32,774 bases of DNA from an uncultured Bacteroidales bacterium (GTDB taxonomy: Bacteria; Bacteroidota; Bacteroidia; Bacteroidales; UBA932): positions 1 to 32,774 of the forward strand of contig ONJB01000043.1 in the NCBI GenBank assembly GCA_900318015.1, written 5' to 3'. Shown piece after piece: positions 1 to 7,104 of the stretch; the first letter of the stretch is position 1, and every line of letters begins with the position of its first letter. The translations under genes and the position numbers were made by a program. The notes below the pieces were generated by a model that made no database searches, was not told the DNA's origin, and worked only from the letters and a program-made list of their open reading frames with translations.

Positions 1-1
1 C

Positions 2-226
2 GGCGACAACCCTTACGGCCCGTTCACCTACAAGGGCGTGATCCTCACCCCGGTCTTCGGCTGGACCACGCACCACTGCATCGTGGAATTCAAGGGCAAG
101 TGGTACCTCTTCCACCACGACAGCGGTCCGTCCAAGGGCATCAACCGCCTCCGCAGCCTCAAGGTGTGCGAACTCACCTACAACGAGGACGGCACCATCC
201 AGACTATCGAAGGCCTGGACGACTAG
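2..226 (+). CDS. Glycoside hydrolase family 43 protein, C-terminal fragment
   Basis: This is the last 74 codons of a gene that begins before the window; the frame is open from base 2 to the TAG at 224-226. The residues GPFTYKGVIL, GWTTHHCIVEFKGKWYLFHHD and LKVCELTYNEDGTI (about residues 6-68 of the fragment) match the final blades of the GH43 five-bladed beta-propeller, where the conserved histidine of the GWTTHH segment lies near the active site. GH43 enzymes are mostly beta-xylosidases or alpha-L-arabinofuranosidases, usually exported. The protein ends right after the catalytic domain, so no C-terminal carbohydrate-binding module is present. Its position beside an arabinose operon favours an arabinose-releasing role, but the fragment cannot decide substrate. 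Confidence 0.82.
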   Translation, partial: GDNPYGPFTYKGVILTPVFGWTTHHCIVEFKGKWYLFHHDSGPSKGINRLRSLKVCELTYNEDGTIQTIEGLDD

Positions 227-246
227 TTCCAAATTGACATCGTAAA

Positions 247-276
247 AGAAGGTGGTCCAGACTTGGACCACCTTCT
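247..276. terminator. Bidirectional terminator hairpin between the GH43 and GH97 genes
   Basis: A perfect 13-bp inverted repeat (arms 247-259 and 264-276, loop 260-263) lies between the convergent ends of the GH43 gene and the GH97 gene. It has no long T tract on either side, so termination strength is inferred from the stem and the convergent setting. Confidence 0.7.
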
Positions 277-300
277 GCGTTTATGGAGCGCCATCGGCGT

Positions 301-2322
301 TTATTGCACGATCACGAAGCCGCCATTGCAGGGAATGGAGACCTTCACGGTGCCGCCCTTGTGGGTGCGGGCCTCGCGGGCGCCGAGGAAGGTGGCGGCG
401 GTGGTCTGGCGCGGTTCCAGCGTCAGAGGGGCCTTCTTGCCGTGGAGCTTACGGGCGGCCTTAGCCGTAGCCGGCTCGACGGTATCGGAATACAGCGTAT
501 AGTCGCCGGCCGGGAGGTCGACCTCCACCGTGCGGGATTCCGGCGAGGCATTGATGCCCACATAATACCACTTATTACCCGCGCGGCGCGCGAGGACGAC
601 GAACTGCCCGGGGTAACCGTCGATGAACTTGACCTCGTCCCACTTCGTGGGCACGGCCTTCATGAAGTCGACGGCCCAGGCGGGGGCGTCGGTGAGGTTC
701 TCCGGAGTCATCGCGAAGTGCTGGACGTAGCTCTGGAAGAGCACGGCCGTCGCGAGGGCGAAGACGTCGGAGGTGCGGCGGATGGAGCCGCGGCGGTTGA
801 GGTCGTTGAAAGGGTTGTAAATCTTGTTGAGCGTGCTGCCGCCGAAGTCCATGGCCGCGACCGTGTTGCGGATGAAGGGGTGCAGCGTGGCGCTGAAGGC
901 CTCGCGGTCGCAGCGGTACTGGCCGAAATAGAGGTTCTCGCTGGCGACGACGGCCTCGGCCGAGGCGAAGTTCGGGTACATCCGCTCCCAGCCGCGCGGC
1001 AGGGTGCAGCCGTGGAAGACGCACTGGAGGCCGTATTCATTGGCATCGACCAGGATGTCCTCGTAGAGCTGGAGCATCACTTGCTTGTCGGAGCCGAAGA
1101 AATCGACCTTGATGCCCTTGACGCCAAGTTTCTGGAGCCAGGCCATCTCGGCGCGGCGGGTGACGCTGCGGTTCATGATGTTCCGCGGCCCCTGTGGGGC
1201 GTCGTTCCAGTAGCCGTTGGAGTTGTACCAGACGAAGAGCCGGACGCCCTTCTCCTTGGCATAGGCGGCGATCTTCTCCATATTCTCCCGGCCGATCTGG
1301 GTGTCCCAGAGGGCGTCCACGAGGATGGTCTCCCAGCCCATCGCGGCGCTGAAGTCGATGTACTGCAGCTGGACGGGATAGGTGGTGTTGCTGTCCATCT
1401 TCAGGATCCAGCTCCAGGAACCGCGGGAAGGCTCGTAGACCTGGGAGGCCTCGTACTGCGGTTCCACGACGTCCCAGGCGACGGTGGTCTCGACGATGGG
1501 CTTCAGGTCACGGGCGACGGTGATGGTGCGCCAGGGCGTGCAGCCCGGGATGGCCAGGCCCACGGTGGAGGTGCCGTTTCCGCCGATTTCCTCCGGCATC
1601 GGGAAAGCGAGGCGGTAGGAGCCGTCGGCGTTGCCGATGAGCCGCCCGCCACAGTATGTCCCGTTCACGCCAGTCTCGCTGAGGAGCACCCAGCCGTCGT
1701 TCCCGTTGCGGAACAGCGCCGGGAACACGTAACCGTGGCCGTCGCCGTTCTTGCCCAGGGGCTGATCGGCCTGATAATCCGTCTCATAGCTGGGCGTGGT
1801 GCGGGCGAAGCCGGACATGGGCCCCATCATCGGGCTCAGGAAGCCCGTGGTCCCCTCCGGGAAAACATACCCGGTAACCTCATCCTCGATGACGCACACT
1901 TTCGTGTCGCGCTTGGCCGGATAGACCATATAGCGGAACGCGATGTCGTTCGCGCTCACCTGGAAGATGATGTCGATGGCAGGCTTCCCGTCCTTCGCGA
2001 AGGAGAAGACGCCCTTGTTCGCGCGATAATGGACCGTCGAGGTCTTGATGGTCGGGACGCTGTAGTCGTCGGCCACCGCCTCCTGGGCGAAGCCGGTGAG
2101 GGAGAGGCCGGCGGTGAAGTCGCCGATGTCGGCCTTCAGGCCGAGCGGCGACGGCGCCAGGAACGCCGTCCCGTCATACGCTACGCTGTAAGTGGGCTTA
2201 CCGCCATTGTCCGACACGGTCACCACCAGCCGTCCGTCCGGGCTGGCCACGCGCTCTTCCGACGCCGCCACCGGCAGCGCAAGGAGCACCAAGCTGAAAA
2301 TCAAGGCTGTCTTTTTCATCAT
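301..2322 (-). CDS. GH97 family glycosidase (retaining type), alpha-galactosidase / arabinopyranosidase-like
   Basis: About 673 residues, the usual size for GH97. The N-terminus MMKKTALIFSLVLLALPVAAS is a classical signal peptide, so the enzyme is probably periplasmic. The order is the N-terminal beta-sandwich, a central (beta/alpha)8 barrel with ILVDALWD and GIKVDFFGSDKQ, and a C-terminal all-beta domain. The Asp of KVDFF (about D407) is at the nucleophile position of retaining GH97 enzymes, and the Glu of VVASENLYFG (about E462) is a likely acid/base; inverting SusB-type members have glutamates instead. Retaining GH97 proteins are alpha-galactosidases, and a characterised Bacteroides member also cleaves beta-L-arabinopyranosides, which would fit the divergent arabinose operon. 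ATG 2322 (or 2319) is preferred over a TTG at 2328. The substrate is inferred. Confidence 0.9.
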   Translation of the reverse strand: MMKKTALIFSLVLLALPVAASEERVASPDGRLVVTVSDNGGKPTYSVAYDGTAFLAPSPLGLKADIGDFTAGLSLTGFAQEAVADDYSVPTIKTSTVHYRANKGVFSFAKDGKPAIDIIFQVSANDIAFRYMVYPAKRDTKVCVIEDEVTGYVFPEGTTGFLSPMMGPMSGFARTTPSYETDYQADQPLGKNGDGHGYVFPALFRNGNDGWVLLSETGVNGTYCGGRLIGNADGSYRLAFPMPEEIGGNGTSTVGLAIPGCTPWRTITVARDLKPIVETTVAWDVVEPQYEASQVYEPSRGSWSWILKMDSNTTYPVQLQYIDFSAAMGWETILVDALWDTQIGRENMEKIAAYAKEKGVRLFVWYNSNGYWNDAPQGPRNIMNRSVTRRAEMAWLQKLGVKGIKVDFFGSDKQVMLQLYEDILVDANEYGLQCVFHGCTLPRGWERMYPNFASAEAVVASENLYFGQYRCDREAFSATLHPFIRNTVAAMDFGGSTLNKIYNPFNDLNRRGSIRRTSDVFALATAVLFQSYVQHFAMTPENLTDAPAWAVDFMKAVPTKWDEVKFIDGYPGQFVVLARRAGNKWYYVGINASPESRTVEVDLPAGDYTLYSDTVEPATAKAARKLHGKKAPLTLEPRQTTAATFLGAREARTHKGGTVKVSIPCNGGFVIVQ

Positions 2323-2325
2323 GTT

Positions 2326-2333
2326 CAAAGATA
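2326..2333 (-). promoter_or_regulatory. -7 box (TATCTTTG) for the GH97 gene
   Basis: The minus strand reads TATCTTTG, a full match to TAnnTTTG. It ends only 3 nt before ATG 2322, so transcription should begin at or next to the start codon. There is no TTG at the ideal distance; the nearest (comp 2358-2360) gives a 24-nt spacer and lies inside the 2348-2370 operator. Confidence 0.55.
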
Positions 2334-2347
2334 CAAACTTTTTTCTA

Positions 2348-2370
2348 AAAAGTGTTGCAAGTACACTTTT
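2348..2370. promoter_or_regulatory. Putative AraR operator 1
   Basis: A 23-bp palindrome with 8-bp arms AAAAGTGT and ACACTTTT around a 7-nt centre. It overlaps the TTG (-33) of the araR promoter and the upstream part of the GH97 promoter. A bound protein could therefore block both divergent units. Assignment to AraR is inferred from position and from the second copy of the same core. Confidence 0.7.
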
Positions 2371-2385
2371 ATTTCTCTATCTTTG
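2355..2385 (+). promoter_or_regulatory. Promoter of the ara operon (TTG-N20-TATCTTTG)
   Basis: TTG at 2355-2357, a 20-nt spacer and TATCTTTG at 2378-2385 match the Bacteroidetes sigma-ABfr consensus exactly. The start site is expected near 2391, leaving about 25 nt of leader before araR. Both palindromes fall on this promoter. Confidence 0.8.
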
Positions 2386-2387
2386 CA

Positions 2388-2404
2388 AGTGTAGTTTTGA
2401 CACT
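2388..2404. promoter_or_regulatory. Putative AraR operator 2
   Basis: AGTGT (2388-2392), 7-nt centre, ACACT (2400-2404): the same 5-7-5 core as operator 1. It covers the predicted transcription start of araR, a position typical of repression. Confidence 0.65.
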
Positions 2405-2416
2405 CAAACGATAACC

Positions 2417-3094
2417 ATGACGCAGCAAGCGTTCTACAGTGTCCATCCCAAGTTCCACGCAGCCGTGGACTGCATCATCTTCGGATTCGAGGAGGGTGAG
2501 CTCAGCCTGCTGCTGCTCCAGCGGAATTTCGAGCCGGCGAAGGGAGAATGGTCCCTCGCGGGCGGGTTCGTGGAGGACGACGAGAACATCGACGACGCCG
2601 CCCGCCGGGTCGTCGCCGAGCTCACGGGCCTCGACGACCTGTATATGCGCCAGGTCCATACGTACGGCGAGGTAAGCCGCGATCCCGGTGAGCGCGTGCT
2701 CTCCACCGCGTACTACGCCCTCGTGGACATCAAGAAATACGACCGGGAGCTGGTCCGGGCCCACAACGCCTTCTGGATCCGGCTTCCCGAAATCCCCCAC
2801 CTCATCTTCGACCATGACCGGATGGTGTCCGACGCCCTCCGTTTCATGCGCTACCAGGCCACGGTGAAACCCGTGGGCATCAACCTCCTCCCGGAGGAAT
2901 TCACCCTCACGCAGCTCCAGGCCCTCTATGAGGCCATCCTCGGCGAGCCCATCGACAAGCGGAACTTCCGGAAGCGGATCGCCCAGATGGACTACATCGA
3001 GAAGACGGGCGGCATCGACAAGACCCTCTCCCGCAAGGGCGCGGCCCTGTACCGATTCAACCGGGAGAAGTACGACGGCAATTTCAAAATCTAA
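2417..3094 (+). CDS. araR: Nudix-family transcriptional regulator of arabinose use (AraR)
   Basis: 225 residues. Residues about 10-145 form a Nudix fold and 155-225 a winged-helix DNA-binding domain (LLPEEFTLTQLQALYEAILG then KRNFRKRIAQMDYI), the layout of the NrtR/AraR group. The Nudix box near 49-72 (GGFVEDDENIDDAARRVVAE...) has the spacing of the family, but the catalytic REUxEE core reads RVVAEL, so hydrolase activity is probably lost, as expected for a sugar-sensing regulator. In Bacteroides the AraR repressor of this family releases DNA on binding L-arabinose. The gene is first in the ara operon and sits 12 bp past operator 2, suggesting autoregulation. The ATG at 2417 is chosen because it follows the promoter; the frame is open further upstream, but that would be untranscribed. 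Confidence 0.9.
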   Translation: MTQQAFYSVHPKFHAAVDCIIFGFEEGELSLLLLQRNFEPAKGEWSLAGGFVEDDENIDDAARRVVAELTGLDDLYMRQVHTYGEVSRDPGERVLSTAYYALVDIKKYDRELVRAHNAFWIRLPEIPHLIFDHDRMVSDALRFMRYQATVKPVGINLLPEEFTLTQLQALYEAILGEPIDKRNFRKRIAQMDYIEKTGGIDKTLSRKGAALYRFNREKYDGNFKI

Positions 3095-3115
3095 CTCCAA
3101 TAACACTCACATTCT

Positions 3116-4795
3116 ATGTTCAACAATCTTCTCATCGCGGCTGCGGACCTGAACCGCATCTCGCTCGCCTCCTGGGACTGGATCGTGATCGCCATCTTCT
3201 TCCTGGCGATGGTCTGGATCTGCTGGGACGTCTCCCGCAAGAAGAAGGAAACCTCCGGTGACTACTTCCTCAGTGGCCGCAGCGCCACCTGGATCGCCAT
3301 CGGCGCCTCCATCTTCGCCTCCAACATCGGCTCCGAGCACCTGATCGGCCTCGCGGGCACCGGCGCCTCCGCCGGCATGGCCCAGGCCCACTGGGAAATC
3401 CAGGGCTGGATGATCCTCGTCTACACCATGCCCGAATTCCTCGAGAAGCGCTACAACAAGGAAAGCCGCGGCATCCTGACCTGGCTCTCCCTCGCCAGCT
3501 ACGTCCTCACCAAGGTGTCCGTGACCGTCCTCGCCGGCGGCCTCGCCCTGAACACCCTCCTGGGCATCAATTTCTGGGTCGCGGCCCTCGCCCTGGTGAT
3601 CATCACCGCCATCTACACCGTCATCGGCGGCATGGAATCCGTTTTGAAGACCTCCGTCCTGCAGACGCCGATCCTGCTCATCGGTTCCCTCGTCATCCTG
3701 TGGCTCGGTCTCCGCGAACTCGGCGGCTGGAACGCGATGATGGACATCTGCGGCGCCCAGCCCGTCAATGACCTCGGCGACTCGATGACCGACCTGATGC
3801 GTTCCGGCAAGGATCCCGAATTCCCGTGGTACGGCGCCCTCTTCGGCTCCGCCATCATCGGCTTCTGGTACTGGTGCACCGACCAGTTCATCGTCCAGCG
3901 TGTCCTCTCCGGCAAGAACCAGAAGGAAGCCCGCCGCGGTACCATCTTCGGCGCCTACCTGAAGCTCCTCCCGGTGTTCCTGTTCCTCATCCCCGGCATG
4001 ATCGCCTACGCGCTCACCAAGACCCCGGATTCCGCCATCGGACAGCAGCTCGCGACCGCGCTCGGCCTCCAGGCCGACGGGACCGTCGCCAACCCGGACA
4101 TCGCCTTCCCGATGCTCGTCAACACCCTCCTGCCGGTGGGCCTGAAGGGCGTGGTGATCTGCGGTATCCTCGCCGCCCTCATGAGCTCCCTCGCCTCCCT
4201 GTACAACTCCTCCGCGATGCTGTACACCATCGACATCTACAAGCGCAAGCACCCGGAGACCGATGAGAAGAAGCTCGTCACCATCGGCCGTATCGCCACC
4301 GTCGTCGTGGTCGTCCTCGGCGTCCTGTGGATCTTCGTCATCCAGCGCATGGGCAAGAGCCTGTACAACTACATCCAGAGTGTCCAGAGCCTCCTCGCCC
4401 CGGCCATCGCCGCCGTGTTCCTCCTGGGTATCAGCTGGAAGAAGACCTCCCCGAAGGCCGGTATGTGGACCCTCATCGTCGGTCTCGTCCTGGGCTTCAC
4501 CCGCCTCTTCACGATGATCATCAATCCGCAGGCCCACAACGTCTTCACCTACATCTTCAACGAGATGAACGTCTATGCGTTCTGCGTCTGGATGTTCCTG
4601 TTCTGCATCGCCCTCGCGATCGTCGTCACCCTGTGCACGAAGAAGCCCGCGCCGGAGCAGGTCCAGGGCCTGTGCTTCGGCACCGCCACGCCTGAGCAGA
4701 AGGCCGAAACCCGCGCCTCCTGGAACAAGTGGGACATCGTCCACACCGTCATCATCCTGGCCTTCACCGTGGCCTTCTACATCTATTTCTGGTAG
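3116..4795 (+). CDS. Sodium:solute symporter (SSS family), probable L-arabinose importer
   Basis: 559 residues with about 13-14 hydrophobic segments, the size and profile of SSS/SLC5 transporters. Typical signatures are SGRSATWIAIGASIFASNIGSEHLIGLAGTGASAG (about 55-90), which contributes to the sodium and sugar sites; WYWCTDQFIVQRVLSGKN (about 245-262); and GILAALMSSLASLYNSSA (about 345-362). It would import a monosaccharide with Na+ across the inner membrane. It starts 21 bp after araR and ends 3 bp before araD, so it belongs to the same operon, and arabinose is the obvious substrate. Related SSS proteins move glucose, galactose or myo-inositol, so specificity rests on context only. Confidence 0.92.
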   Translation: MFNNLLIAAADLNRISLASWDWIVIAIFFLAMVWICWDVSRKKKETSGDYFLSGRSATWIAIGASIFASNIGSEHLIGLAGTGASAGMAQAHWEIQGWMILVYTMPEFLEKRYNKESRGILTWLSLASYVLTKVSVTVLAGGLALNTLLGINFWVAALALVIITAIYTVIGGMESVLKTSVLQTPILLIGSLVILWLGLRELGGWNAMMDICGAQPVNDLGDSMTDLMRSGKDPEFPWYGALFGSAIIGFWYWCTDQFIVQRVLSGKNQKEARRGTIFGAYLKLLPVFLFLIPGMIAYALTKTPDSAIGQQLATALGLQADGTVANPDIAFPMLVNTLLPVGLKGVVICGILAALMSSLASLYNSSAMLYTIDIYKRKHPETDEKKLVTIGRIATVVVVVLGVLWIFVIQRMGKSLYNYIQSVQSLLAPAIAAVFLLGISWKKTSPKAGMWTLIVGLVLGFTRLFTMIINPQAHNVFTYIFNEMNVYAFCVWMFLFCIALAIVVTLCTKKPAPEQVQGLCFGTATPEQKAETRASWNKWDIVHTVIILAFTVAFYIYFW

Positions 4796-4798
4796 TCT

Positions 4799-5551
4799 AT
4801 GTTAGAAGAACTCAAAGAAAAGGTCTGCCAGGCCAACCTGGACCTTGTGAAGCACGGCCTCGTCATCTTCACCTGGGGCAACGTCTCCGCCATCGACCGG
4901 GAATCCGGCCTCGTGGTGATCAAGCCCTCCGGTGTCTCCTATGACGACATGAAACCGTCCGACATGGTGGTCGTGGACCTCGAAGGGAAAGTCGTGGAGG
5001 GCGAACTCCGGCCCTCCTCCGACACCCCCACGCACCTCGTCCTGTACAAGGCGTTCCCTGAAATCGGCGGCGTGGTCCACACCCACTCCACCTTCGCCAC
5101 GGCCTGGGCCCAGGCCGGCCGCGACATCCCGAGCCTCGGCACCACCCACGCCGACTACTTCTACGACGACATCCCCTGCACGCGCGACATGAAGAAGAAG
5201 GAAATCTTCGGGGAGTACGAGAAGGAAACCGGCAACGTCATCGTCGAGCGTTTCAGCGCCATGAAGCCCATGGACACCCCCGCGGTCCTCGTCAAGAACC
5301 ACGGTCCCTTCACCTGGGGCACCGACGCCGACAACGCCGTCCATAACGCCGTCGTCCTCGAGGAAGTAGCCAAAATGGCCTTCATCGCCAAGTCGATCCA
5401 CCTCTCCAGCAACATCTACATGGGACCGCTGGAGACCAACAAGCCCTCGATGAACAAGATGCTCATCGAGAAGCACTACTCCCGCAAGCACGGCCCGAAC
5501 GCTTACTACGGCCAGAAAAAGAAGAAGGAATCCAAACTCAAGAAACACTAA
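4799..5551 (+). CDS. araD: L-ribulose-5-phosphate 4-epimerase
   Basis: 250 residues, class II aldolase/epimerase fold, slightly longer than the E. coli enzyme because of a lysine-rich tail ([13 protein letters not shown]). It converts L-ribulose-5-phosphate to D-xylulose-5-phosphate in the cytoplasm. Metal ligands are visible: HTHS (about H94 and H96) and the His of VKNHGPF (about H168). The Asp of SSDTPTH (about D75) matches the E. coli catalytic D76. TWGNVSAID and [10 protein letters not shown] are the phosphate-binding loops. It begins three bases after the symporter stop, so translation is probably coupled. The poly-lysine tail is unusual and has no known role. Confidence 0.95.
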   Translation: MLEELKEKVCQANLDLVKHGLVIFTWGNVSAIDRESGLVVIKPSGVSYDDMKPSDMVVVDLEGKVVEGELRPSSDTPTHLVLYKAFPEIGGVVHTHSTFATAWAQAGRDIPSLGTTHADYFYDDIPCTRDMKKKEIFGEYEKETGNVIVERFSAMKPMDTPAVLVKNHGPFTWGTDADNAVHNAVVLEEVAKMAFIAKSIHLSSNIYMGPLETNKPSMNKMLIEKHYSRKHGPNAYYGQKKKKESKLKKH

Positions 5552-5567
5552 AACACTGAATAGCATT

Positions 5568-7103
5568 ATGGCATTTGAAAATTGCGAATTATGGTGGGTG
5601 ACCGGTGCGCAGCTCCTCTATGGCGGAGATGCGGTGGTCGCCGTCGACGGGCATTCCAAGGAAATGGTGGAAGGCCTGAATGCGTCGGGCAACATTCCCG
5701 TCAAGATTGTCTATAAGGGTACCGCCAACTCCAGCAAGGAGGTCGAGGCCGTGATGAAGGCCGCGAACAACGAGGAGAAGTGCGTCGGCGTGATCACGTG
5801 GATGCACACCTTCTCCCCCGCCAAGATGTGGATCAAGGGCCTCCAGTCCCTGGAGAAGCCCCTCCTGCACTTCCACACCCAGTACAACGCGGAGATTCCG
5901 TGGGGCGACATCGACATGGACTTCATGAACCTGAACCAGAGCGCCCACGGCGACATCGAGTACGGCCACATCTGCACCCGGATGCGCATCCAGCGCAAGG
6001 TCGTCGTCGGCTACTGGAAGGACGAGGCCGCACAGAAGCAGATCGCCGTGTGGGCCCGCGTGGCCGCCGGCGTCGCCGATGCGAAGCAGGTCCGCTGCCT
6101 GATGTTCGGCATGAACATGAACAACGTCGCCGTGACCGACGGTGACCGCGTCGAGTTCGAGCAGCGTCTGGGCTATCACGTGGACTACTACCCGGTTTCC
6201 TCCCTCATGGAGTACTTCAAGAAGGTCACGGACGCCGAGACCGACGCCCTGGTCGAGGAGTACAAGAAACTGTACACCGTCAAGATCGACGAGACCGGCG
6301 AAAAGGTGTACTGGGAGAAGGTGCGGAATTCCGCCAAGGCTGAAATCGCCCTCCGCCGCGTCCTGAAGGACGAAGGCGCCACCGCCTTCACCACGAACTT
6401 CGACGACCTCGGCGACGCCGATGTCGACGCCCCCGACTTCTGCGGCTTCGACCAGATCCCGGGCCTCGCTTCCCAGCGCCTGATGGAAGAAGGATACGGC
6501 TTCGGCGCCGAAGGCGACTGGAAGACCGCCTGCCTGTACCGCACCTGCTGGGTCATGTCCCAGGGCCTGCCGAAGGGCTGCTCCTTCCTTGAGGACTACA
6601 CCCTCAACTTCGCCGGCGACCGCAGCTCCTGCCTGCAGAGCCACATGCTCGAGATCTGCCCGATGATCGCGGTCGACAAGCCCAAGCTCGAGGTCCATTT
6701 CCTCGGCATCGGCATCCGCAAGCAACCCACCGCCCGCCTCGTCTTCACCTCGAAGACCGGCTTCGGCATCAAGGCCACCGTGGTGGACCTCGGCAACCGT
6801 TTCCGTCTCATCGCGCAGGACGTGGAGTGCATCGAGCCCAAGCCGATGCCCAAGCTCCCCGTCGCCTCGGCCCTCTGGGTCCCGCAGCCGACCTTCGAGG
6901 TGGGCGCCGGCGCCTGGATCCTCGCGGGCGGCACGCACCACTCCGCCTTCAGCTATGACCTCACGGCCGACTACTGGGACGATTTCGCCGAGATGACCGG
7001 CATCGAGTTCGTCCACATCAACAAGAACACCACCATCCCCGAGTTCAAGAAGGAACTCAAGATGAACGAGGTGTACTACATGCTGAACAAAGCCCTGAAG
7101 TAG
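5568..7103 (+). CDS. araA: L-arabinose isomerase
   Basis: 511 residues; the family is normally about 500. It isomerises L-arabinose to L-ribulose with Mn2+. Residues equivalent to the E. coli ligands and catalytic groups can be placed: E315 in GAEGDWKTA, E342 in FLEDYTLNF, H359 in QSHMLEICP and His 457/458 in GGTHHSAFS. The N-terminal Rossmann-like part (WWVTGAQLLYGG, HFHTQYNAEIPW) and the C-terminal beta-barrel are complete. It lies between araD and the kinase with gaps of 16 bp and 1 bp, fixing its place in the operon. The start at 5568 gives MAFENCELWWVTG, in line with other AraA N-termini. Confidence 0.97.
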   Translation: MAFENCELWWVTGAQLLYGGDAVVAVDGHSKEMVEGLNASGNIPVKIVYKGTANSSKEVEAVMKAANNEEKCVGVITWMHTFSPAKMWIKGLQSLEKPLLHFHTQYNAEIPWGDIDMDFMNLNQSAHGDIEYGHICTRMRIQRKVVVGYWKDEAAQKQIAVWARVAAGVADAKQVRCLMFGMNMNNVAVTDGDRVEFEQRLGYHVDYYPVSSLMEYFKKVTDAETDALVEEYKKLYTVKIDETGEKVYWEKVRNSAKAEIALRRVLKDEGATAFTTNFDDLGDADVDAPDFCGFDQIPGLASQRLMEEGYGFGAEGDWKTACLYRTCWVMSQGLPKGCSFLEDYTLNFAGDRSSCLQSHMLEICPMIAVDKPKLEVHFLGIGIRKQPTARLVFTSKTGFGIKATVVDLGNRFRLIAQDVECIEPKPMPKLPVASALWVPQPTFEVGAGAWILAGGTHHSAFSYDLTADYWDDFAEMTGIEFVHINKNTTIPEFKKELKMNEVYYMLNKALK

Positions 7104-7104
7104 C

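Noticed and set aside
283-2394. A 703-codon open frame on the plus strand opposite the GH97 gene
   Set aside because: High GC and codon bias keep the antisense frame open; the translation is Gly/Val/Arg/Asp-rich with no domain, while the minus strand encodes a complete GH97.
3107-4744. A 545-codon antisense frame opposite the symporter, and similar ones opposite araD, araA, araB and the MFS gene
   Set aside because: Same cause; compositions are typical of antisense frames and the sense genes are well supported.
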